Assembly (NCBI GenBank): GCA_049511115.1
Contig: JBEKYH010000327.1
Span: 1 to 6,007 of the forward strand
Direction: 5' to 3'
DNA from: JBEKYH01 sp049511115
GTDB lineage: Bacteria > Planctomycetota > Phycisphaerae > Tepidisphaerales > Tepidisphaeraceae
Length of the DNA: 6,007 bases
Shown here piece by piece: positions 1-5,195 of the stretch. The position numbers and the translations under genes were made by a program. Numbering within the stretch: the stretch's first letter is position 1; each line of letters starts with the position of its first letter. The notes below the pieces were generated by a model that saw only the letters and a program-made list of their open reading frames with translations, did no database searches and had not been told where the DNA came from.

Positions 1-97
1 ATCATCTTGACGGTTCCCTTGTCACCGAAGGCCCGTTCGTCAATTTCGAGGGGACCGTCGACGAAGTCATCGCCGACAAGGGAACCGTCAAGATGAT
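1..97. repeat. Perfect 23-bp inverted repeat at the window edge (arms 1-23 and 75-97)
   Basis: Bases 1-23 are the exact reverse complement of bases 75-97, with a 51-nt spacer. Pairing stops inward at base 24/74; outward the repeat could continue beyond the window. Both arms lie inside the nusG frame. The right arm encodes a normal KOW stretch (DKGTVKM) and the left arm encodes an atypical one. This is what an inverted chimera or assembly fold-back at a contig end would look like. A genuine hairpin within nusG is the alternative. The repeat is certain; its origin is inferred. Confidence 0.9.
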
Positions 98-161
98 CGC
101 CACCATCTTCGGCCGCGCCACCACGCTCGAGTTGGAATACTGGCAGATCGAAAAAGTCTAA
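1..161 (+). CDS. nusG: Transcription termination/antitermination factor NusG, C-terminal KOW domain (5' truncated)
   Basis: The open frame with codons starting at base 3 runs into the window from the left and stops at TAA 159-161. It encodes a classic NusG KOW domain: TEGPFVNFEGTVDEV, a variable turn, then IFGRATTLELEYWQIEKV. In E. coli NusG the matching parts are GPFADFNGVVEEV and IFGRATPVELDFSQVEKA. This beta-barrel domain normally contacts NusE (S10) or Rho, while the missing N-terminal NGN domain binds RNA polymerase. Only about 50 of the usual 175-200 residues are present. The first residues (HLDGSL) do not match the usual GDxVxV lead-in to the KOW motif, and they fall in a perfect inverted repeat, so bases 1 to about 20 may not be genuine nusG sequence. 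The gene is not followed by rplK, its usual neighbour. The family call is firm; whether this is the housekeeping copy or a paralogue cannot be told from here. Confidence 0.9.
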   Translation, partial: HLDGSLVTEGPFVNFEGTVDEVIADKGTVKMIATIFGRATTLELEYWQIEKV

Positions 162-167
162 CGCGCA

Positions 168-226
168 TGTAGGGTGGGCATCGCCCACCGCTGGCGTAAA
201 AAATGGTGGGCGATGTCCACCCTGCG
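168..226. repeat. Nested palindromic intergenic element (REP/MITE-like hairpin)
   Basis: Arms 171-189 and 205-223 pair over 19 positions with a single G-U (178/216), around a 15-nt loop. With wobble pairs the stem extends to about 168-190/204-226. Each arm is itself a small palindrome: GTGGGC, three bases, GCCCAC on the left, and GTGGGC against a one-base-changed GTCCAC on the right. The element fills the start of the gap between nusG and the RNase H gene. No T-run follows it, so it is not a standard intrinsic terminator, although it could still protect the 3' end of nusG mRNA. I recall similar TAGGGTGGGCATCGCCCACC units scattered between genes in planctomycete genomes, but I cannot check that here. 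Confidence 0.75.
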
Positions 227-276
227 AATATCGCTTTTATTAATAGTCGGGTCCAGTATTTTTCGGGTCCGGGCGC

Positions 277-702
277 ATGGACGACGTTCTCACATTGAAC
301 TTCGACGGCGGCAGCCGAGGCAATCCCGGCCCCGCCGGCATCGGCGTCGTCGTCTCCGCCTCCGACGGCACACCGCTGGTGACCCTCGGCCGATTTCTCG
401 GCCCCGCCACCAACAACGTCGCCGAATACACCGCCCTGATCGTCGCCATGGAAGAGGCCCACAAGCTGGGCGCCAAAAAGATCATCATCCGCGGCGACAG
501 CGAGCTGATCATCAAACAGATGCGCGGCGAATACCGCGTAAAAAATCCCGACCTCAAAAAACTCTACGACCGCGCCCAGACGCTCATCCGCAAATTCGCC
601 CACGCCAAATTGGAGCACAATCTGCGGGAGAAAAATGAACTGGCCGACAAACTGGCCAACCTGGCGATGAACCGCAAGGGCGAAGTGACGGAAATTCCGT
701 GA
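277..702 (+). CDS. Ribonuclease H, type I, short single-domain (RNase HI family)
   Basis: This 141-residue protein is a complete RNase HI-like fold. Such enzymes cut the RNA strand of RNA:DNA hybrids in the cytoplasm, removing primers and R-loops. All four acidic metal ligands are visible: D10 in FDGGSRGNPG, E50 in NNVAEYTAL, D74 in RGDSELI and D124 in KNELADKLAN. H114 may be the usual mobile-loop histidine. The FDGGSRGNPGPAGIG start and the VKNPDLKKLYDRA segment place it with the archaeal/Bacillus-like RNase HI group rather than E. coli RnhA. It has no N-terminal hybrid-binding domain and no C-terminal phosphatase fusion. I chose the ATG at 277 because it gives the standard N-terminus right before beta strand 1. 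No clear Shine-Dalgarno precedes it. It lies 115 bp after nusG on the same strand and converges on the hydrolase gene, with a 9-bp gap between their stop codons. Confidence 0.93.
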   Translation: MDDVLTLNFDGGSRGNPGPAGIGVVVSASDGTPLVTLGRFLGPATNNVAEYTALIVAMEEAHKLGAKKIIIRGDSELIIKQMRGEYRVKNPDLKKLYDRAQTLIRKFAHAKLEHNLREKNELADKLANLAMNRKGEVTEIP

Positions 703-711
703 CCTGTGCAT

Positions 712-1560
712 TCACGGCGCCGTTGCCGGCTTAGCCGCATCCACCTTACTCTGATCCCCCATCAACCGCGCCAGCGTCGGTTCAATCGCCTGTGCCATCA
801 TACGCTGGCCGACCGTGTTGGGATGCAGCGGGCCGCGCTTGACGCCGTTCAGCGGCGGCAGCGTGGGATCGTAGAAGAGCGACCAGTCCACTTTTCCGTC
901 TTTGAGGTAGATCGACCCGATGTCCAGGAATGTGACCTTTGCCGCGCCGGCGTATTTGCTCGCCAGCGATTGATTGATCGCCGCATCCGTCGCCGCCTTT
1001 CCCGGCGGGGTAGGCAGGTCCGTTGGCAGAATCCCCAGCAGCAATATCTTCGTTGCCGGCAGTTTCTCCTCGACGCGATCCACCACCGTTTCGATGCCGA
1101 TAGTCGTGTCGTCCGCGCTCTGGCGAGCGGCCGTGTTATTGGTGCCGATCATGATGACGGCCACCTTGGGCGTGATGCCGTCGAGTTCGCCGTTGTCGAT
1201 CCGCCACAGCAGGTGGCCGGTCTGGTCGCCGCTGAATCCCATATTCTCAGCGTTCCGGTCCCCGTAGAATTTGTCCCAGGTGGGAAGGAAATCCTGATTA
1301 GGCGGCTGGTGTTTCTCGTAGTTTTGCGTGATCGAATCGCCGAGAAAAACCAGATCGACCCCGCCCTGCTTGTTGCGGGCGAGGATGGCATTGTGCTTGG
1401 TCATCCACCAGCCCGCACGCGAGGTTTCGTGCAGAGCCGGATTGGCCGGCTGCGTATCCTGTGCGACCGTCGGGACTGAAGCTGCGCAATAAAGGATCGT
1501 TGCCGTGCAGAGAATTAACGCCGCTTTTATTTTCTGCATCCAAGCGACCTGGGTTCCCAT
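712..1560 (-). CDS. Exported SGNH/GDSL-family hydrolase (PAF-acetylhydrolase-like)
   Basis: This 282-residue protein has an N-terminal signal peptide (hydrophobic core about 12-28, likely cut near TVAQ-DT at 34) and then an SGNH hydrolase domain. It probably acts as an esterase or deacetylase outside the cytoplasm. Block I is FLGDSIT with nucleophile S76, block II is NMGFSGDQT (108-114), block III is IGTNN with N141, and block V is LHPNTVGQ with H246. The overall pattern, including the LLWRI stretch after block II, resembles the PAF acetylhydrolase beta/gamma-like subgroup, which acts on acetyl esters, often of sugars. The substrate here is unknown. Block V is odd: the usual Asp three residues before the catalytic His is Gly243 (RGPLH). 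The start is uncertain. ATG 1560 has GGAAGG about 12 nt upstream, while an in-frame ATG at 1539 (M8) gives a tidier signal peptide. The gene is divergent from proS. Confidence 0.9.
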   Translation of the reverse strand: MGTQVAWMQKIKAALILCTATILYCAASVPTVAQDTQPANPALHETSRAGWWMTKHNAILARNKQGGVDLVFLGDSITQNYEKHQPPNQDFLPTWDKFYGDRNAENMGFSGDQTGHLLWRIDNGELDGITPKVAVIMIGTNNTAARQSADDTTIGIETVVDRVEEKLPATKILLLGILPTDLPTPPGKAATDAAINQSLASKYAGAAKVTFLDIGSIYLKDGKVDWSLFYDPTLPPLNGVKRGPLHPNTVGQRMMAQAIEPTLARLMGDQSKVDAAKPATAP

Positions 1561-1568
1561 GATCGTTT

Positions 1569-1595
1569 ATTATCCTTCCAACGCGCGTAATGCAA
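1569..1595 (-). promoter_or_regulatory. Candidate sigma70-type promoter for the SGNH hydrolase
   Basis: On the minus strand a GATAAT (1574-1569, 5 of 6 to the -10 consensus) lies 15 bp after TTGCAT (1595-1590, a weak -35). Initiation from it would fall only a few bases before the ATG at 1560. That would suit a leaderless message or translation from the internal ATG at 1539. The spacing is short and the -35 is poor, so this is tentative. I found no equally good promoter for proS in the same 108-bp divergent gap. Confidence 0.25.
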
Positions 1596-1601
1596 CCGCG
1601 C

Positions 1602-1633
1602 GCCGCCGCTGGTAAACTCCCTCTCTCGGCGGC
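1602..1633 (+). other. Small GC hairpin in the proS leader
   Basis: GCCGCCG (1602-1608) pairs perfectly with CGGCGGC (1627-1633) across an 18-nt loop, about 35 bp before the proS start. No T-run or T-box-like sequence accompanies it. It could be a chance structure in GC-rich DNA. It is listed because it is the only structure visible between the hydrolase and proS. Confidence 0.2.
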
Positions 1634-1659
1634 ATAAGCCACCGGTAACTTTTTGCATT

Positions 1660-1664
1660 GGGAG
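1660..1664 (+). promoter_or_regulatory. Ribosome binding site of proS
   Basis: GGGAG lies four bases before the ATG at 1669. It supports that start, which also matches the family N-terminus, where the sequence around DYSQWYLDVI begins the catalytic domain. Confidence 0.6.
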
Positions 1665-1668
1665 TGGA

Positions 1669-3204
1669 ATGGCCAAGAACATCAAAGCCCGCAAGGACGA
1701 CTATTCGCAGTGGTATCTCGACGTAATCAAGGCGGCCCAGCTTGCCGACTACAGCCCCGTCAAGGGCTGCATGGTCATCCGCCCCGAAGGGTACGCCATC
1801 TGGGAAGCGATCCAGCGCGATCTCGACCGGCGCTTCAAGGAGACCGGCCACGTCAACGCCTATTTTCCCCTGCTGATTCCCCAGAGCTTTCTCACGAAGG
1901 AGGCCGAGCACGTTGAGGGGTTCGCCATGGAATGCGCCGTGGTCACGCATTCAAAACTCGAGCGCGGCGAAAAGGGCCTCGTCCCCGGCGGAAAACTGGA
2001 AGAGCCGCTGATCATCCGGCCCACCAGTGAAACCGTCATCGGCCACATGTACGCGCAGTGGGTGCAGAGCTACCGCGATTTGCCGGTCCTCATCAATCAG
2101 TGGTGCAACGTCATGCGCTGGGAACTGCGCACGCGCCTGTTCCTGCGCACCGCCGAATTTCTCTGGCAGGAAGGCCACACCGCGCATGAGACCGCCGAAG
2201 AGGCCCAGGCCGAAACCCTGCGCATGCTGGATGTCTACGCCGATTTCGCCGAGAAATTCCTGGCCATCCCGGTCATCAAGGGCCGCAAGACCGACGCGGA
2301 AAAATTCCCCGGCGCCGATACAACCTACACCATTGAAGGCCTCATGCAGGACGGCAAGGCCCTGCAGTGCGGCACCAGCCATTTCCTGGGACAGAATTTC
2401 GCCCGCGCCTTCGGCATCAAATTCTCCGGCCGCGACCAGCAGGAGCATTTCGCCTTCACCACAAGCTGGGGCGTAAGCACGCGGTTGATCGGGGCGATGA
2501 TCATGGCACACAGCGACGACGAGGGATTAATTATTCCCCCCTATGCGGCCCCCGTCGTGGTTGCGATTGTCCCGATTTTCAAGACCGACGCCGAGCGCGC
2601 GGCCGTCGCGCAATTCCTCGATCAACTATTGGCTAATGTCGTCGGCGCCGACGAAGTCGCCGCGTCCGCCAAACGCCTGAGCGCCGACGGCCTGTCCAAT
2701 TACTTCTTCGACAAAACCACCGGCCAGAAGATCGTGGTCGATTGGCGTGACGCCCGCCCCGGCGACAAGCAATACCATTGGGAGCAGCGCGGCGTGCCGT
2801 TCCGTCTCGAAGCCGGCCCGCGCGACGTGCAGGGCGGGTCGCTGGTGATGAAAAACCGCTTGAATCGCGACAAGGCCGTGATCCCCCTGGCCAATATCAC
2901 CGCCGCGTGGCTGCGCCAGCAGATGAACGCCGCGCACCAGGCGATGCTCGACCGAGCCACCGCCTTCCGCGAAGCCAACACGCGCTCGGCTTCGACATAC
3001 GACGAACTGAAACAGATTCTCGCGGAGAAGGGGGGATTTGTGCGTTGTCATTTCCAGCCCGACCACAAGAGCGAGGCCGCGATCAAGGAGCAAACCAAGG
3101 CGACCGTCCGCTGCATCCCCCTGGCAGCGACGCCGACGCCGGGCAAGTGCGTCTTCACTGGCGCTGACACCGATGTCGAGGTTCTTTTTGCCCAGGCGTA
3201 TTAA
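1669..3204 (+). CDS. proS: Prolyl-tRNA synthetase, archaeal/eukaryote-type (short form without INS editing domain)
   Basis: This 511-residue cytoplasmic class II enzyme charges tRNA(Pro) with proline using ATP. It is full length for the archaeal/eukaryote-type ProRS. Landmarks in order are the N-terminal DYSQWYLDVI and VKGCMVIRP; motif 1 ending in YFPLLIP (65-71); RPTSET (117-122); motif 2 with RWE (150-152) and the following FLRTAEFLWQEGHTAH; TSHFLGQNF (236-244); motif 3 TSWGVSTRLIGAMIMAH with Arg272; an anticodon-binding domain from about 295 to 425; and a C-terminal domain ending in FAQAY with the conserved final Tyr. The INS editing domain of the long bacterial form is absent, so mischarged Ala-tRNA(Pro) would need a separate editor. 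The C-terminal zinc site looks lost: aligning by eye to the Thermus-type C-x4-C...C-x2-C pattern, only C494 remains, with S468 and T497 at two of the Cys positions. The stop codon overlaps that of the convergent membrane protein gene. Confidence 0.97.
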   Translation: MAKNIKARKDDYSQWYLDVIKAAQLADYSPVKGCMVIRPEGYAIWEAIQRDLDRRFKETGHVNAYFPLLIPQSFLTKEAEHVEGFAMECAVVTHSKLERGEKGLVPGGKLEEPLIIRPTSETVIGHMYAQWVQSYRDLPVLINQWCNVMRWELRTRLFLRTAEFLWQEGHTAHETAEEAQAETLRMLDVYADFAEKFLAIPVIKGRKTDAEKFPGADTTYTIEGLMQDGKALQCGTSHFLGQNFARAFGIKFSGRDQQEHFAFTTSWGVSTRLIGAMIMAHSDDEGLIIPPYAAPVVVAIVPIFKTDAERAAVAQFLDQLLANVVGADEVAASAKRLSADGLSNYFFDKTTGQKIVVDWRDARPGDKQYHWEQRGVPFRLEAGPRDVQGGSLVMKNRLNRDKAVIPLANITAAWLRQQMNAAHQAMLDRATAFREANTRSASTYDELKQILAEKGGFVRCHFQPDHKSEAAIKEQTKATVRCIPLAATPTPGKCVFTGADTDVEVLFAQAY

Positions 3205-4967
3205 GTTTTTCGCGCGCGGATCAAGCAGACTGCCACAACCGCAACTTGCACAGCCAGGGCGGTCCACGCGCCATCATTCAGTGCGATCCAAACAGGATCG
3301 GGCTCGAATTCGTAGCCGACGGTATGAATACCCGCCGGCAATTCGACGGCCTCATGGAAAAACAAATTGTGCACCTGTCCAAAGGGCACGGATTTCCCGT
3401 CCACGATAAGGCGGTTCCAGGGGAAATTCAGGATGCTGGTGACGACCCATTGAGGCTTAGCCAGTTGGACCTGCACGTCCTGCACATCCTGTTCGGGCCC
3501 GCGGCCGGCGGGAGCGTCAATCTTCAGCGCGTCAGCTCGCCCCGACGCCGGCACGAGGCGATCGGGAATCTGCACCGAATAGTCGGATTGACCAACAAAT
3601 GTCGTAGGCAACTGCGACAGATAATCTCCGGCCGCAGATGCTTCTTCTACTGACGGTTCGGATTTGACGCGCACAATGTGATCCAGTTTCACACCGAGCG
3701 CCGCTGCCGATAAGGCGAGCGCCGTTAGAACAACTCCCCGATCAATCCTCACCCATCGACGCGCGCGTGGTGCGCCGTTTTGTGCGATCCACCCTCCAAT
3801 CAACAGCGCGAACGCCGCGATATTCACATGGCTGACCAGCCGGTAAGGGAATTGAATTCCACCGGCGATAGAAACCGGCAGCGCCGCCTGCAACGCCGGC
3901 GAAATCGAAACAGCGAGCAGAATCATCCCCGCTCCGGCGGCCGCCGCCATGAGCCAGAGCGCCTGGGAAAAGCGCGGCCCGCGCCGACCCGCGATCGCCG
4001 CCGCCGCATTCCAAACGGCCATCATGACCAGCGGCAAATTCCACTGTGCATCCAGATATCGCGTGCCCGGCGGTGTCGCGTCGCGCGGCGTCCACGGGTC
4101 ATCGATCGGCAGGGGTTTCAATCGTGGCCATGCAGAATCAATCGACGCCCATCGCTGCCATTTCCCTGCAATCGGATAGAACTCGTCATCGGGGACCTGG
4201 ATGGTGAGTTTGCCCGAGTTCTGTGTCACAACGTAAACCCACGGCGCCACAGTTATCGCAGCGGCGAGAAGAGGCATCGCCGCTCGGATCAGATGAACAG
4301 GCTCGCCATGGCGGCGCTGTGCCGATAGCAGGGGGATGCAGGATATTCCCAGGACGAGCATCAGCGGTCCGCCGACGAGCGCCGTCGGCCCGTGGGATGT
4401 AACGGCCAGCGCCGCGCAGAGCGCAAAGAGCCATGCGTACGCGAGCCGCTTCATTTTTGCCGGCTCCAGAATCGCCAACCCCGCCCCTGCGACGGCGCAC
4501 AGAAGCAAAGACGTCGCTATAAATTCCGACAGCGCCCCGCGGTTATAGAGATTGGTCAATGAGTAGACCGACCATGCCGTGGTCGCCCCAGCGGCAAACG
4601 CCGCCAGACGAGTCGCGCCCGCCGCGCGGCTCAATCGCCACACCAGAAAAAACTGTAATGTCCAAACTGCGATGCACGCTACGCGCACGCCAATGGCCGC
4701 CCCAGCGGGCAGGCTGAACAACGCGAGGCACGGATAGAGAAAGGGGCCGTAAAAAATCGGCTGGGGAATCCCCACATGCAGTGCGACATTGTAAGTGTGC
4801 GGGAAATATCCGTGGCTCGTGAAGAAAGCTCGCAGATACGCGACCATCCACAGGTTGTTCGTCCAATCAAGATTGAATGTCGCGCTGGGGAAAATCAGCA
4901 GCGGCGCCAATGGAGCGGCGATGATCGCGGCCGCCGCGGCGAGAATGCAAATCGCGGATTTGGACAT
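3201..4967 (-). CDS. Polytopic membrane protein, GT-C / 6-PTPS-related or YfhO-like, with C-terminal extracytoplasmic domain
   Basis: From the ATG at 4967 this encodes 588 residues. A signal-anchor-like segment (about 5-27) is followed by LDWTNNLWMVAYLRAFF (33-49), a periplasmic loop with HVGIPQPIFYGPFLYP (64-79), and several more hydrophobic helices to about 425, including 93-110, 122-137, 147-167, 176-190, 196-215, 229-248, 308-325, 335-355 and 381-394. YNRGALSEF (141-149) follows a helix. A soluble beta-rich stretch (about 455-556) with FPWNRLIVDGKSVPF and VELPAGIHTVGYEF precedes a final helix (about 563-583) and a basic tail. The early Asp, the YxRGALxE box and the WxxxVDGK...LPAGxHTVxxxF module recall uncharacterised 6-pyruvoyl-tetrahydropterin-synthase-related and YfhO-type proteins of GT-C-like topology, which are thought to work in envelope glycosylation. 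The substrate is unknown. The open frame extends to 5075, but that part encodes a repeat-derived NLKNLKNLR. A TTG at 4991 with GGAAAG upstream is an alternative start. Confidence 0.8.
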   Translation of the reverse strand: MSKSAICILAAAAAIIAAPLAPLLIFPSATFNLDWTNNLWMVAYLRAFFTSHGYFPHTYNVALHVGIPQPIFYGPFLYPCLALFSLPAGAAIGVRVACIAVWTLQFFLVWRLSRAAGATRLAAFAAGATTAWSVYSLTNLYNRGALSEFIATSLLLCAVAGAGLAILEPAKMKRLAYAWLFALCAALAVTSHGPTALVGGPLMLVLGISCIPLLSAQRRHGEPVHLIRAAMPLLAAAITVAPWVYVVTQNSGKLTIQVPDDEFYPIAGKWQRWASIDSAWPRLKPLPIDDPWTPRDATPPGTRYLDAQWNLPLVMMAVWNAAAAIAGRRGPRFSQALWLMAAAAGAGMILLAVSISPALQAALPVSIAGGIQFPYRLVSHVNIAAFALLIGGWIAQNGAPRARRWVRIDRGVVLTALALSAAALGVKLDHIVRVKSEPSVEEASAAGDYLSQLPTTFVGQSDYSVQIPDRLVPASGRADALKIDAPAGRGPEQDVQDVQVQLAKPQWVVTSILNFPWNRLIVDGKSVPFGQVHNLFFHEAVELPAGIHTVGYEFEPDPVWIALNDGAWTALAVQVAVVAVCLIRARKT

Positions 4968-4994
4968 CCTTAAGTTCTTAAGGTTCTTCAAGTT
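4968..4994. repeat. 9-bp tandem repeat, three copies, abutting a start codon
   Basis: Read on the + strand, 4968-4976, 4977-4985 and 4986-4994 are CCTTAAGTT, CTTAAGGTT and CTTCAAGTT, variants of one 9-mer. The repeat sits directly upstream of the membrane protein's ATG (4967-4965, minus strand). If translated it gives NLK-NLK-NLR. It also contains two palindromic CTTAAG sites two bases apart. It occupies the position where a Shine-Dalgarno would be expected, and the nearest purine-rich site, GGAAAG, lies beyond it. Confidence 0.7.
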
Positions 4995-5076
4995 TCTTTC
5001 CGAAACGAGTCTACCGGGACCATCGCGATATTGCATGGCGCGAAAAAATTCCGCGATCAGAATGCTCCACTTCACT

Positions 5077-5103
5077 TTGGCTTAAGGTCACCCGTTCTAT
5101 AGT
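5077..5103 (+). promoter_or_regulatory. Candidate sigma70-type promoter for the Gly/Pro-rich exported protein
   Basis: TTGGCT (5077-5082) and TATAGT (5098-5103, 5 of 6 to the -10 consensus) are separated by 15 bp, slightly short of ideal. Initiation here would give a leader of roughly 85 nt before the ATG at 5196. The leader (5104-5195) shows no riboswitch-like structure by eye. The assignment is tentative. Confidence 0.35.
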
Positions 5104-5182
5104 CCCCGCCATACTGATGGTGAAAGGCAACGGCGGTCGTCACGCCATTCCGTCAGCAAAAGGTAATGACTTGGGTGATTTG

Positions 5183-5189
5183 AAAGGAG
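5183..5189 (+). promoter_or_regulatory. Strong Shine-Dalgarno for the Gly/Pro-rich protein
   Basis: AAAGGAG lies six bases before the ATG at 5196. It is the best ribosome binding site in the window, fixes the start codon, and suggests efficient translation. Confidence 0.8.
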
Positions 5190-5195
5190 CTGTTT

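Noticed and set aside
168..226. Intrinsic terminator for nusG
   Set aside because: The stem is strong, but the bases after it are GCGAATATCGC, with no immediate T-run. A dispersed palindromic element fits better.
88..711. Long open frame on the minus strand opposite nusG and the RNase H gene
   Set aside because: It overlaps two well-supported genes on the other strand, has no recognisable motif, and is explained by GC-rich third codon positions.
706..1479. 257-codon open frame on the plus strand opposite the SGNH hydrolase
   Set aside because: The minus strand carries clear SGNH blocks and a signal peptide. The plus-strand product is Arg-rich with no domain signature, as expected of a mirror frame.
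1561..1668. T-box or other tRNA-sensing leader upstream of proS
   Set aside because: The gap is only 108 bp. It shows no T-box consensus and no terminator/antiterminator pair, only one small GC hairpin.
1951..2511. Minus-strand open frame inside proS, and another at 2626-3267
   Set aside because: Both lie opposite strongly conserved ProRS coding sequence, with no supporting ribosome binding site or motif.
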